Shown: positions 52,701-61,900 of the stretch, piece after piece
Position numbering within the stretch: the stretch's first letter is position 1
Layout: the number at the start of each line of letters is the position of its first letter
Assembly (NCBI GenBank): GCA_947095535.1
Contig: OX352773.1
Location: forward strand, 39,205,398 to 39,269,397
Source of the DNA: Poecilobothrus nobilitatus
Lineage: Eukaryota; Arthropoda; Insecta; Diptera; Dolichopodidae
Direction: 5' to 3'
Length of the DNA: 64,000 bases
Notes under the pieces: generated by a model
Database searches by the model: none
Told to the model about the DNA's origin: nothing
The model's input: the letters and a program-made list of their open reading frames with translations, nothing else
Position numbers and translations under genes: made by a program

Positions 52701-55700
52701 AAATTGAAAAAAAAAACAAGGAATTAGAATTTTTTTTTTAAAGCTATATTGCTTTCTCTTTTATTTTCTGGTTATTTTTCATTTTTTATACTGATTTCAT
52801 CTGCCGGAAGATTAAAATTTAGAATTGTTTCCAATCAAAAACGATATTTATGTTGGTCATGTGGTAAAATTCTCATACTTATAATTTACTTGGTTATTTT
52901 TCAAGGGATAATTGTGGAGGTTTCGTGTTTTTTTTTTTTTTTTATTTATACTGAATCCAACTAATATTTAATACTAAAAAAGATAACTGGGAAATGTTTT
53001 TTTTTTTTTTAAATTCATCAAAAAATATATTTATTTTGTGTATTTTAATTTTCAGCTGCAAACGGTACCAAAGATAACTGTCGATCAACGCCAGATTCAC
53101 CAGAAAGTGCTAGAGCTGTAGCACCACGTTCACCAATGTCACCACAACTACATCATTCATCATCATCAACATCATTAGCTCCACCATTACCACCACAAAG
53201 ACCAAATCGTAATGCTAGTTCATCACCGGTTATAAATGGTGCAACAACAACCCCTCCTCCATCCTTAACACAACAACAAACAAATTCATCTAGTAGAGAT
53301 AGTAGTTCTGTTAATGTTGGTGTAACTGGTGGTAATGGTTCTTTAAGTGCTAGTGCACTTGCATCAGCTACTTTATCACATTTAGAACAAACCAGAGCCC
53401 TATGTAAAATTCGAAGATTTTTTGGTTCATTAATACAATTTGGTCAAGAAGCTCATCCAGAAGCCAGTGATAGAATACGTGCTCTAGTTTTATCGTTAGC
53501 GGTAAATTTTAACTTCTATATATATATATATATACAATAAATTGTCATCTTTTACTAACTGAACTCTTTTACAGAGTGGTGGGATTTCAATTGATGAATT
53601 TCGAATAACATTGCAAGAGGCTACAAATTATCCATTAAGACCATATGTTATTCCTTTTCTTAAAAGTCATATACCATTATTGCAAAGAGAAGTTGCAGCA
53701 TTAGCAAGAGCTAATAATCAGGTAAAAATATTGTTTTTATTTCAAAATTTATTTAAGAATGTCCTTTGAAATTTTATATGCATATATTAAAGTTTTAATT
53801 TAAATTCATTTAAAATTAAAATTTTTATCCAATTTTTTATTATTATCCTTGCATTATTCAAAATATATTCATATTATATAATATAATCAATTATATTTAC
53901 ATGCATTCATATATTTATAGACAACTTTACAATATGTGACCACAAATGATACATGTGCTATGGAATTTACGCATGGACCATCAGATCATCCAGATATTTT
54001 TCTACCAATTGAAACCGCACCAAATCCATTAACAATAAATGGTAATTCAGGTGGTGGTGGTGGTGGTAATGGTAGCAATTCAAATAGTGGACTTAGTGGT
54101 TTAGTATTTAAACGTCGTCCATCTGATACATTAATGGATCATCCTCATAATGGTGGTGGTGGTAGTAGTATTCAAGATTGGAATGATTATATTTATCCAC
54201 CAGCTGCAAAACGACATTATTCAGGTGCTGGTGAAATTGGTCGACCTGGAGGTGGTGGTAGTGGTGGTGGTGGTGGTGGTGGTGGTGGTAATACTAGTGG
54301 TCCTGGTAATTTAAATAATTCTAATACTGGTCATGGACCAACATCACATTTAGGTACAACAAATCCAACAACAAATAATATATTTAATAGTCAACATTCA
54401 TCATTATTTGAATATCAGCATGCGGCAGCAGCAGTAGCCGCAGTTAATTCATTTCAACGTTCTGTTGGTGAAAATGAAAGTTTTGGTGCTCTGTTAGATA
54501 AGGTATAAATAATATAATTAAATTTAAATTGTTTTGTTTGGTTTGGTTTTTTTTTTTTTTTAATTTTAAAATCTCATTTAAATGTTTGTATGTATTTTGG
54601 CAAAAATTGTGTAAATATGACCAAAAATGAGGAAAAAAAAAAAATAAAATTCTCTAAAAAAAATCGATTTTTCATAAGTAAATATTTATGGTTAAAATTT
54701 TAATCTTAAAATACATACATTCAATTTAAATATTTTATTGAAAAATGAGCATTAAAAAAATTAGAAAATATACAAATTGTTCTACTTTACTATAAGATTA
54801 ATAATTGATTTGAACTTTAATATATATATGTAAGTCGCAAGCTACTTTTTACAAATCTTACAAACCTTTCTTCAAATCCTCCTAGTAAGTCATTAAAAAT
54901 ATTGTTACTATAGCATTCATTGATTTTAAATATTTAGACACTGAAATTTATTGTAAAGTTTCGATCGAAGAAAACAAATTGACAACCTAATTTTAAGAGC
55001 TTTAAATGACTTACTTTAAATAATTGTCTGCATATGTTCCAAAATATGAGTGATACCTTCTTGTGTATAGCAGGTGCTGATAGAGAATAAATACTTTAAT
55101 TATTACGAGATGGAAAGAGCTTCCAAATTACTTTCATGTTTTTTCGCTTGATTGCTATACTTTTTAACCACTTCTCATCGAAAGAAATTTATACTATTTT
55201 TTTTTTATTAATCTTTTGACTGGTAAAAAGTTGATATCCTTAAAAAGAGATCGGATTTCTGTTATTTAATATACTGAATTTTCTATAACTAGTTTTCATT
55301 CAATACTTTCCAAGCATAATTACCTATAGTCATATTCTAACTAAATTGGAAAATCCTTAAATCATTGATATGTTTTATTTTTATCTTACTTCTCGTCCTT
55401 TTAGTATATTAAAAACGAATATTTAAATTTATAACACCCTTAAAATTATTTATTATTCATAAAAATAATTTTTGTATTACAATTTATGCAAATTTTTTTA
55501 ACATTTTCATGAAATTTTTATACAGAAAATGTAACAACTTTTTAACATAATCTTTATATAACTATAAAACACGATAGGAAATATAAATTTAGTAACATTA
55601 ATAAATATAGATATATATATTATGTATACATATGTATCTACAAATACATCATATAATTTTGTTTTTTAATTTTAATAAAAAAAAAAAAAATGTTTTTTAT

Positions 55701-57462
55701 CATATCCTTGCAGTCATCTAGTCATAGAATTACCGATGAAAGAGATTTACGAATCGGTAGTGGTGCTGGTGGTGGAACTGGTGGTATTGGTAGTGGTATT
55801 GGTGGTAGTTTAGGTGGTGGTGGTGGTGGTATCGGTGGTATTGGTGGTCTAACAGAATCACAAAGAATTACAGCAAATCGAATGAATAATATTTGTAGTA
55901 GTAGTGGTGGTGGTGGTGGTGGTGGAGGTGGCGGTGGTATTGGTGGTAGTGGTACAGCTGGTGGTAATAATAGTGGTGAAGAAGAATGGAAAAATATTCA
56001 TACAATGTTAAATTGTATATCAGCAATGGTAGATAAAACAAAACGTGCTATTACAATATTACAACAACGTGGTGTTGATCCACAACAAACAAATATTTTA
56101 ATGGGTGGCAGTGGTGGTAATAATAATTATTCAGCTGAAATTGCTGCAGAAATTAGACGTCAAACTGAAGAAAAAGTGGCCGAATTAAAAAGAAATGCTG
56201 AAGAAGCTGTTAATCAGGTATTTAGATAAAAAAAAACAAAAATCTCCTTTATCTTTTTAAATTCAAAAATTTTTGTAAAATTTAATTTAAAAAAAAAGGT
56301 TAATTTTATTCAATTCATTTATTTCTAACGGTTTTATCTTTCTTCCTTTTAAATATCCATTAAGGATAATAATGAAAAAAAAAAAAATTTTAAAAGAAAA
56401 ATTCTTATTATTTTTTTCATCTCTTGTTTTTTTTTATGTTTTTTTGTTTCGACATCAGGTGAAACGTCAAGCTGTTATAGAAATACAAAGAGCAGTTGCA
56501 GCTGCTGAAAGTAGAGCAGCTGATATAATGGCACAAGAAAGACTTAAAATGGAAAAATTCTTTGTGGATATGACACGGCATACGGGTGATGGCAGAGATA
56601 TTGAAAATAAATCACCTTCATTAACAACAGGACAAAGTGTAAGTATTAAATGATGTCCTTTACAGTTTTTGCTTTATATAAAAGTAAAAATTAATTATAT
56701 CAGGAAATTTAATTTTTTATAATTTAAAAAAAAATTTTTTTTTTACTACATTTATGTTCTTCTCTTTACTGTACAGGCATGTTGGAATTGTGGACGTAAA
56801 GCAAATGAAACATGTTCAGGTTGTAATATGGCACGATATTGTGGAGCATTTTGTCAGCATAAAGATTGGGAACACCATCATCAGGTGTGTATTTCACTAT
56901 TTTATAACAAATTTAGTTTAAAAATATTTTTTTAAAAAATTTCAATGTAAGCAAATTTTTCTTTCAAAATTTTTTATTATTCATTTTTTTTATAAAATTT
57001 TTAAAATTTTACCCTAATTAAATTTATATATTAATTTTTTATTTTTTTTTGTTTTTTTTTTTCTACCCTTTGCAACACATCACATATTTAAAATGAAAAA
57101 AAAAAAAAACACAGATATGTGGTAATGCAAGATCTGATGTTACTAGTGCTACAGCTGGTTGTCCACCAAAACATACAAGTGTTGCAGCTGTAGCAGCAGC
57201 GGCAGCAGCTGCAGCTGCAGTTGTTCGACAACAACAAATTGCACGTTCACCACCAACATCTGTAGTATCGAACAGAGATCGTGATGTAACAACAACAGCT
57301 GTACAAAATTCTGTTAATAGTGTTGGTAGCAGTGTTGGTAGTCGTGGTGATAGTGTTGATCGCAATTCTGTTGTTAATACAACACAATCTGTATCAAATA
57401 GCTCAATTCAAAATGGTGTAAATACAGGTGGTGGTGGCGGTACAATTGCTGGCTCAAAATGA
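31698..57462 (+). CDS. nvy: nervy: MTG/ETO (RUNX1T1) family transcriptional corepressor, 8 coding exons, 802 aa
   Basis: Joined exons 31698-31791, 53056-53501, 53575-53721, 53921-54502, 55714-56217, 56459-56638, 56777-56884 and 57115-57462 keep one frame and use only GT-AG introns. The protein shows the full ETO layout: NHR1/TAFH (about 143-235, with [12 protein letters not shown]), a linker with a basic KRR at 293-295, NHR2 (about 512-545, with [15 protein letters not shown]), NHR3 (about 563-630) and a C-terminal MYND finger (653-689). In the known family these nuclear proteins recruit NCoR/SMRT, Sin3 and HDACs. NHR1 contacts E-proteins, NHR2 oligomerises, and MYND binds proline-rich corepressor motifs. 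Drosophila Nervy also tethers PKA to Plexin A in axon guidance and acts in bristle development. Length is close to, slightly above, other family members because of Gly-rich tracts. The ATG at 31698 abuts its splice acceptor, so upstream noncoding exon(s), or in-frame coding ones, are expected but were not found. Codon use is strongly A/T-ending. Family assignment is very secure; the exact N-terminus is less so. Confidence 0.95.
32930..33450 (-). repeat. interspersed repeat R3, inverted copy in intron 1
   Basis: The reverse complement shows CGATCTATCTGTTTACAAAA, AATGAATGAAATTTCAATCA, ATTTCAATTTACCGTTATG and a weaker GAATTAG.ATAA.TT region, in the same order as copies at 14.5, 16.5 and 23.3 kb. 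Confidence 0.55.
35846..36034 (+). mobile_element. SINE family 1, 5'-truncated copy
   Basis: It shares AAGGGAATGAGAGGT, GGGTTCGATTCCCGGCTGGG, the AT-rich middle, CATTCCTACCAGGAAA, GGGGTTATAGCTACC, CATTTATGTACCACGGTACC and an ATAAATAAG tail with the reverse complement of 17773-18018. The A-box half of the tRNA-like head is missing. It lies in nervy intron 1, in the same orientation as the gene. Confidence 0.85.
38434..38556. repeat. imperfect hairpin, about 50-bp arms
   Basis: ACGAGTATTTATGAGGAAC at 38434 is mirrored by GTTCCTCATAAATACTCGT ending at 38556. Pairing continues inward through TCTTCGTTTTATACCCTCTTT with a few mismatches and a 2-nt bulge. The loop is about 25 nt. It could be a worn MITE or a pre-miRNA-like fold; it sits in nervy intron 1 in a more complex-sequence patch. 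Confidence 0.7.
41291..41351. repeat. perfect AT palindrome, 27-bp arms, 7-nt loop
   Basis: The left arm 41291-41317 (ATATATATATGTTATAACTA then TACTATA) is the exact complement of 41325-41351. Arms are almost pure A/T, a typical extrudable AT palindrome. Function unknown. Confidence 0.9.
41653..41790 (+). repeat. interspersed repeat R1, copy 2
   Basis: This is the counterpart of 6788-6930: AATAATAATAA, ACGACCAATTCC, GGCCGCACGC, CATTCTCTTACTATTAT, TCATATGCAA, TAATCACCAAGTT. Downstream, GGGTGATTACC (41837) partly complements the TAATCACC block. It lies in nervy intron 1, 0.2 kb upstream of SINE family 2 copy C. Confidence 0.75.
41955..42154 (+). mobile_element. SINE family 2, copy C, with poly(A) tail
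   Basis: The head GGCCTAGTGGGTAAGAGCGT (A-box-like) is followed by TAAAATACGCTGTAAACACC, TTGGTTCGAATCACAC (B box), CCACGCCTGAACAGGAAAAG, TTTCCTGTCCATATTTATG, AGAGAAATGCATT and about 15 A. The flanks share AAAATTATAT (41955-41964 and 42145-42154). The A portion is ambiguous with the tail, so the target duplication is at least ATTATAT. It lies in nervy intron 1, sense orientation. Confidence 0.83.
44243..44490. mobile_element. MITE-like element, about 75-bp imperfect terminal inverted repeats
   Basis: Ends are TGCCTTACCGCGTACTGCTA... and its near complement ...TAGCACTACGCGGTAAGGCA. Inverted similarity extends through CTTTCGTTAAACGAAAATCG and AAAATTTG.A.CTTTGAAAA with scattered mismatches. The 248-bp element has no coding capacity; the open frame across it is a product of the repeats. 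No clear target-site duplication was seen. It lies in nervy intron 1. Confidence 0.8.
44817..44879. repeat. perfect palindrome, 27-bp arms, 9-nt loop
   Basis: Left arm 44817-44843 ends CATTAAAGG and right arm 44853-44879 begins CCTTTAATG; both arms match exactly. It lies in nervy intron 1. No flanking repeat or element boundary was seen. Confidence 0.9.
47310..47806. mobile_element. MITE-like element with GTGAAGGCCCARTGTAC termini
   Basis: The left end GTGAAGGCCCAGTGTACGCT and the right end (reverse complement) GTGAAGGCCCAATGTACACT form terminal repeats. They are followed on both sides by CTTTGCTTT-type subterminal repeats; AAGCGTACATTGGG also recurs inside near 47701. About 497 bp, noncoding. 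TTAA lies near both outer ends but not in register, so a target duplication is not proven. It lies in nervy intron 1. Confidence 0.78.
49736..49774. repeat. (AT)n microsatellite
   Basis: Uninterrupted (AT)n of about 38 bp, the longest of many in the window (others near 14059, 31550-31630, 40170 and 48430). Confidence 0.9.
50978..51064. repeat. two-copy 45-bp tandem repeat
   Basis: AAACGATAAGATTCTTTATG...TCTATTTTCGAAAAGT at 50978 is repeated at 51023 with few changes. It sits in nervy intron 1, 0.3 kb below the LINE remnant. Confidence 0.85.
51400..51950 (-). pseudogene. degenerate LINE remnant: RNase H end and C-terminal CCHC-like region
   Basis: Minus-strand frames broken by several shifts and stops read, in order: NLLNEANII-like text then [11 protein letters not shown] (about 51890-51855), which resembles the conserved RNase H ending 'ADELAKEGA.TPF'; [12 protein letters not shown] and [12 protein letters not shown] (about 51715-51680), which match the LINE motif 'LNRKQLRLLTGFLTGH'; [13 protein letters not shown], matching 'CRFCQEE.ET.EH'; then [19 protein letters not shown]. 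The order is that of I/R1/Jockey-type ORF2 C-termini that carry RNase H. It differs from the LINE at 10.7-11.6 kb. It lies antisense inside nervy intron 1. Limits are approximate. Confidence 0.72.
53056..53501 (+). CDS. nvy: nervy coding exon 2 (Ser/Pro/Thr-rich region and first half of NHR1/TAFH)
   Basis: Residues 32-180. The acceptor is TTTTCAG and the donor is GTAAAT. It opens with a conserved-looking segment containing TPDSPESAR, comparable to MPDSP near the start of vertebrate ETO. A low-complexity Ser/Pro/Gln/Thr stretch follows with several SP sites (57-58, 60-61). The last 35 residues begin [16 protein letters not shown] and are the first helices of the TAFH domain. Translation runs 19 residues into the short intron before a stop, so retention of that intron would truncate the protein inside NHR1. 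Confidence 0.93.
53575..53721 (+). CDS. nvy: nervy coding exon 3 (second half of NHR1/TAFH)
   Basis: Residues 181-229, phase 0 on both sides. It contains the strongly conserved core [15 protein letters not shown] followed by [12 protein letters not shown] and PLLQRE, nearly identical to the vertebrate ETO/MTG TAFH helices. In the family this domain binds the AD1 motif of E-proteins (Daughterless in flies). The upstream intron is only 73 bp and contains a (TA)n run. Confidence 0.96.
53921..54502 (+). CDS. nvy: nervy coding exon 4 (linker, Gly-rich, putative NLS)
   Basis: Residues 230-423, phase 0. After [10 protein letters not shown], comparable to the ETO segment PAQYLAQHE, it encodes a disordered linker with several GGT-repeat glycine tracts (about 272-278, 307-310 and 339-352) and an [14 protein letters not shown] Ala run near 397-404. 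Basic FKRRPSD (292-298) and PAAKRHYSG (about 323-331) align by position with the ETO segments KRRTPD and PSKRPC, where the ETO nuclear localisation signal has been mapped. The trinucleotide runs are likely length-polymorphic. Confidence 0.92.
54503..55713 (+). other. nervy intron 4 (1.2 kb) and other short introns
   Basis: The internal introns are 53502-53574, 53722-53920, 54503-55713, 56218-56458, 56639-56776 and 56885-57114, all GT-AG and phase 0. The 1211-bp intron is AT-rich and shows no recognisable element. Its 3' end has an A-run at about 55677-55690, then a short T-rich tract and CCTTGCAG. Confidence 0.9.
55714..56217 (+). CDS. nvy: nervy coding exon 5 (Gly-rich insert, NHR2, start of NHR3)
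   Basis: Residues 424-591, phase 0; acceptor CCTTGCAG, donor GTATTT. It starts with SHRITDERD, matching the DHRLTDRE that precedes NHR2 in ETO. About 75 residues of Gly-rich low complexity follow (about 437-511), before [20 protein letters not shown], which is NHR2, the amphipathic helix that drives tetramerisation. A short linker leads to [20 protein letters not shown], the start of the NHR3 coiled coil. The Gly block splits a stretch that is contiguous in vertebrate ETO. Confidence 0.94.
56459..56638 (+). CDS. nvy: nervy coding exon 6 (NHR3 coiled coil)
   Basis: Residues 592-651, phase 0. [20 protein letters not shown] matches the ETO segment VKRQAMTELQKAVSEAERKA, and the helix continues through [10 protein letters not shown]. 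In mammalian family members NHR3 contacts the PKA RII subunit, which fits the reported anchoring role of fly Nervy. The region after residue 630 ([15 protein letters not shown]) is a non-conserved linker to the MYND finger. The acceptor is CATCAG and the donor is GTAAGT. Confidence 0.95.
56777..56884 (+). CDS. nvy: nervy coding exon 7 (MYND zinc finger, NHR4)
   Basis: Residues 652-687, phase 0. Zinc ligands C653, C656, C664, C667, C673, C677 and H685 lie here, and C689 is in the next exon. Spacing is C-x2-C-x7-C-x2-C-x5-C-x3-C-x7-H-x3-C, the MYND consensus. [16 protein letters not shown] is almost identical to vertebrate ETO. In the family this finger binds proline-rich motifs in NCoR/SMRT. 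Confidence 0.97.
57115..57462 (+). CDS. nvy: nervy coding exon 8 (last MYND ligand, C-terminal tail, stop TGA)
   Basis: Residues 688-802 plus TGA at 57460-57462. ICG supplies the eighth zinc ligand (C689). The tail has a poly-Ala run (about 711-722), a short Gln run, and Ser/Val/Asn/Gly-rich low-complexity sequence ending [11 protein letters not shown]. The tail is not conserved with vertebrates beyond being disordered. The acceptor CACAG is directly preceded by an A-run instead of a pyrimidine tract. Confidence 0.92.
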   Translation: MCGNARSDVTSATAGCPPKHTSVAAVAAAAAAAAAVVRQQQIARSPPTSVVSNRDRDVTTTAVQNSVNSVGSSVGSRGDSVDRNSVVNTTQSVSNSSIQNGVNTGGGGGTIAGSK

Positions 57463-59997
57463 CGTATTCGTATGATGAAACCGAAGAAAAAATACTTGTG
57501 CTAGTCAAAATACAAATAATGAAAAAAAAAACCTAAATTTATATGTATAAATTAAATTAAAAAAAAAACAAAAATAAAAAGGAATATAAATATAAAAAAA
57601 AATAACCAGAAAAAAAAGCAAAATAAATAAATTTTAAACATTTATTCTATATAAAAATTATAAAAGAAAAAAATATAAATTCATATTAAATATTATCATA
57701 AAATACAAAAAAAAAAAAAAAGAAAAATTTAAAATTAAGATAAGTTTTAAATAATTAATAATTAGTAATATATATATTAAAATAATAAATTAATATTTTT
57801 AAAATAATTAATATAAAAAAAAAAAAAATTTCTAAATAAATAAATAAATAGTTAATAATTCTATTTCTGATTACTTCTGTTCTTCTTTTTCTGATGGGGT
57901 AAAAAAAAAAAACAATTTCTTAAAACTTTTGCATAATATTTTCTTCCATTTTAAAAATTTCACTATACAAGTTCCATATTTAAAAATTAAAATTAATTTG
58001 AAACGGGACAATGGAATTTCATTTTACAGTTATACACAAAAAAACTACTACTACCACTTAACTGTATACAGATAGAAAAAATAGAAAAGTGTTATAAATC
58101 GAAAATTATACTTAAAAATTTCTTTAATTCTTAAATTCTTATACCGTTATACAATTTCTATTACTTACCTACTAACAAACGCAATAAACTTTAACTTAGA
58201 TTTTCAAAATTAATGCAATATTACACAAATATTTCGCATTAGATCATTTTTATTAATTATTTCATTTTGAAAATAGAACGATTTATATAATATATAATAA
58301 TATAAGATAGAAAAAATAAATGATTTGTCAGAATAATAAAATAATTATAAATAATTAATAATTTAGAAAAAAAAAAGCAAATCAATTTTTGTTTTTTATA
58401 TTCGCCGCAAATTAAAATAAAATTCACAATAGTAATTTTTATTATATATTATTACATTAAAATCAATAATTCAAATAATTCATTTATAAATATACATACA
58501 TATGCATCAATTTACACACAATTAATATAATTATTTTCTTTTGTATTTGAGGCGAATTATTAATATTAATATTATCAAAAAAAAAAAATAAATAAATAAA
58601 TAAAAACCCATGTAAATATAATATTTATATAATTTTAAAATTAAATTCTTTAGATTTTTAAATTAATAGATATAAAGTTTAAATAAAATAAAAAAAATAA
58701 ATAACAATAATAAAAAAAACAAACCAAAACGTTCAATTAAAAAAAAAACTAATTGCTTTGAAAAGCATAAATATTTATTAATAAAAAAAAAAAAAAAATC
58801 ATTTTCACTGTTAGCTAATATATATTTTATATATATACAATTTTTTATTTTTTTAATTATTTTCTTTATAATTTCTATTGAAGTTTTTTCCACTTTATCT
58901 TGATTTTTCTTTAATGGTAAGTTTTCGCCGCAATCGTCATCAATTATTACAAAATTCTTCAATTTCTAATTTTTAGTATATTAATAATTAATATGAAATT
59001 ATTTCTCTATATTAAATTCATTAATTATATGTTTAATACAATGGAAATTAAAAATATCATTACCGTGACATAATTTTATTTTAATTTCTTACCTAGCTGC
59101 CACTTACAATTTGACAGCTGCGTAACTTTGACAAGTTTTCGCCACATCATAATTTTTTTTTACATTTTCAATATGATTTTCAACATCAACCTCCCAATTT
59201 CGATAAATAACTTGTGACAGTGTGCATTAACATTTATTTTGTATATTATTTTTAAAACTTTGAACAGAATTTCCAAAGAAAATTAATTTTAATTTATTAA
59301 AAATCAAAAAACAAAAATATAATATAAATTTGAATATATAAAAATAAATTTAAATTATTGTTAAGAAACCAAAAAAAAAAAAACAAAAGGAAAAAGAAAA
59401 AAAAAATTATTATTTTTAATTTTTAAAATATGTACTAATTTATAGTTGAATATTATTTTTTTTTCTTTTCCTTATCTTTTAATTTAAAAATTGTGATTTA
59501 TTTTCAATAAAATAAAAAAAAAAAATTAAAAAAAAGTATACAAAGATTTAAAGAAAATTAAATTTAAATGAAAAATTTAATTTAATATTATTATTATTAT
59601 TATTATTAATATAATTGAATTTTTATTACTTGAAATATTTAATTTTGAAATTGTTTTATTATTTTGTAAGTATATAAAAGAGAAAAACATTTAAATTAAA
59701 TTAAAAAAAAAAAAATAAAATAAATAAATTTGTTAATTAATTCATTAATAATTTAGAAATATTGAAAAAAAAAAAAAAAACAATTAAATAAAATCTAAAA
59801 TAAAAACTAAGAAAGAAAATTTGAAAAATTTAAAATAAATATAAAAAAAAAAATATTTATGTATGTTTGTTTTATTTAATTAATATAAGTCGTAGTGTTG
59901 TTATATTTCGCAATAATTTCAAGATGTCAGTTTCCGAATCATCTTTTAAATTTTCCAATGTATTCTAAATGGTAAAAATTTGACATTTAATCAAAAA
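57463..59997 (+). other. nervy 3' UTR and downstream flank, AT-rich
   Basis: No second gene is seen. Several AATAAA hexamers follow the stop (for example 57622-57627 and the AATAAATAAATAAATA cluster near 57833-57850), so the polyadenylation site cannot be chosen from sequence. The stretch is almost pure A/T with poly-A runs and a (TAT)n run near 59588-59606. A slightly more complex patch lies at about 59090-59240 without recognisable content. Confidence 0.6.
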
Positions 59998-60727
59998 CAG
60001 TCAAACACTCTGTAATTCGAATTTTCTTTAATTCGAACGAAATCTACGGTCCCTTGCGTTTCTTGCAATTTTCATACAAAATAAACTCTATAATTCGAAT
60101 TTCTATAAATCGAGTTTTTCTATAAATCAAAGACATTTTTTTGGCACATTTGACAATTGAATTTCTATAAATCGAATTTTTATTGGAAAAAATATAGCAA
60201 AATGTAGTTCTATTGCCAAAATTGGTTTGATGGGTCAATAATAAATATCGAATATGTTTGATGGTTTATTTGCTGATTATTTTAAATTGTCAAAGTGTGT
60301 ATAACGGACAGCGGTGTATAAAAAAAAAACTACTCCAATTCAAATACATTTTATAATATTATAATTTTGAAAATCATATACAAACTAAAGAAAATGTCCC
60401 AAGATCTGTTTTTGAATCAATATACACTATAAAATCATTCTTAAAAAATATTTTATAACAAAATAAACAAGTTCCAATTAGGTAAGTATTTATTATTTTC
60501 AATCATTTTATTCATATTGTATGTACATATGTAGCAAAAAAAAATATTTTATTGTGTTTGATGTGAATTACATACCAATTTTATTTTTATTTTTAAATTT
60601 GTTATTAATACAATGTACATATACATATGTATGATCAATTTTATACTATTCTGACGAAATTATTTTATCCCATAATTCGAATTTTTTTTTAGGTCCCTTC
60701 GAGATTCGAATTAGGGAAGTTTGACTG
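59998..60727. mobile_element. pogo/Tigger-like non-autonomous DNA transposon
   Basis: The termini are CAGTCAAAC on the left and GTTTGACTG on the right. Several subterminal TAATTCGAATTT or ATAAATCGAATTT motifs cluster near 60010-60180 and 60672-60710, and a GGTCCCTT block occurs near each end (60049 and 60693) in the same orientation. CAGT ends plus repeated TTCGAA motifs are typical of pogo-type elements. The right end is followed by TA as expected; the left flank has lost it. No transposase coding remains; the 730 bp is mostly AT-rich filler. Confidence 0.72.
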
Positions 60728-61900
60728 TATATTTAATAGATAACCGATTCTGAACTAAAAACACTGTTCAGAATAATATTTAAATCGTTTCTTAAAAAAA
60801 AAAACAAACAAAAAAACAATTTAATTTGAAATCATACGAGAGGCCTCGGTGAAAAAAAAAAAAAAAATCCACTTAGTAGTCAACTTCTTCTTATAGTAAA
60901 TAGTAAAAGTAAGCAAAATTACCCTTATATTACCAAATCATTATGCAAAGAAAAAAACTTTAAGAGAATTATCGGAGTATTGGGAAATTCTATTTTTGGA
61001 TTTAAATGACATGGGCCTTTCATTTAAAACTGGATTCAATCCAGTCAAATCAAAATTTTAAATTGAAATAAATCTAAAAAATTTTTTATGAATAATACAA
61101 TTTTTTAGAATAAAAATGAAAATCAAACGAATTGCTTGAAATTTTTTTAATATTTTAAAACAACAGTTATTTTATATATGTATAAATATTTAGTATTACA
61201 AAATCAATTCGGCTAAAAATATAAAATAAAATTATTAAAACAATTACTTAATGTTCCATTATCTTTTGGTTGAAATTGAAACTATACCTACATAAAAATT
61301 ATTTTAAATTTTTACTTGTTAATATTTTTTATAGTTTGCATTATACATGGAACAATTGATTTTCAATAGTATTTATTAAACATTTGACATTTCACAGCGA
61401 ACGTGAAATTTTCGAAATTACGTTTTATACAATACCAAAATAAACGTATGCTGAAAATTTACAACAGTTCGTTTTGCACAATAACTCTGATAGTTAATTT
61501 CAAGAGACAGAGAAAAAAAGAAAAAGAGTTCTTATAATTACAATATTTGAATTTTTTATATTTTGAAACAAATCTGTAAAAAATTGGCGTATAGTTGTAT
61601 AGAAAAACGAATTTTAAATAGTACTCCTCATACTACTTAATACTGGGATGAGAATAATTATTTTTTTTTCTTTTAATCTTATTCTCAAATTATTAAATTT
61701 TACAATTTAACATAACAATAAATTTAAATATCAAATTCTAACTTTGAACTTATTCAGATTTTGTATAGAACTTTAACACCATAATATGGTCTATAAGCAG
61801 CATAAAAAGGTTCCTGCAACAAATTGTTTTGCATCAGTAAAAATAATGCTTGAAACATTGAAATGGCTCAATATGAAACATAAGCAGTTTTCAAAATAAG
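60728..61900. other. no gene seen; AT-rich intergenic DNA
   Basis: No element boundaries or coding frames. GAGGCCTCGGTG at about 60840 resembles the first bases of SINE family 2 but is too short to call. Confidence 0.55.

Larger units (their letters stand above)
31792..53055 (+). other. nervy intron 1 (21.3 kb)
   Basis: GT-AG intron (GTAAGC...TTTTCAG) separating the leader exon from the rest of the gene. It contains repeat copies (32930-33450, 35846-36034, 41653-41790, 41955-42154), terminal-inverted-repeat elements (44243-44490, 47310-47806), short palindromes and a LINE remnant (51400-51950), all listed separately. The remainder is AT-rich with poly-A/T and (TA)n tracts. I saw no further coding exon. 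A cassette exon cannot be excluded, but the flanking phases join without one. Confidence 0.88.

Noticed and set aside
57063..57365. 100-codon minus-strand open frame, Ala/Thr-rich
   Set aside because: It is antisense to the last nervy exon and to its GCA/GGT repeats.
60836..60856. GAGGCCTCGGTG followed by an A-run, resembling a SINE family 2 head
   Set aside because: Only 12 bases match and no body follows.
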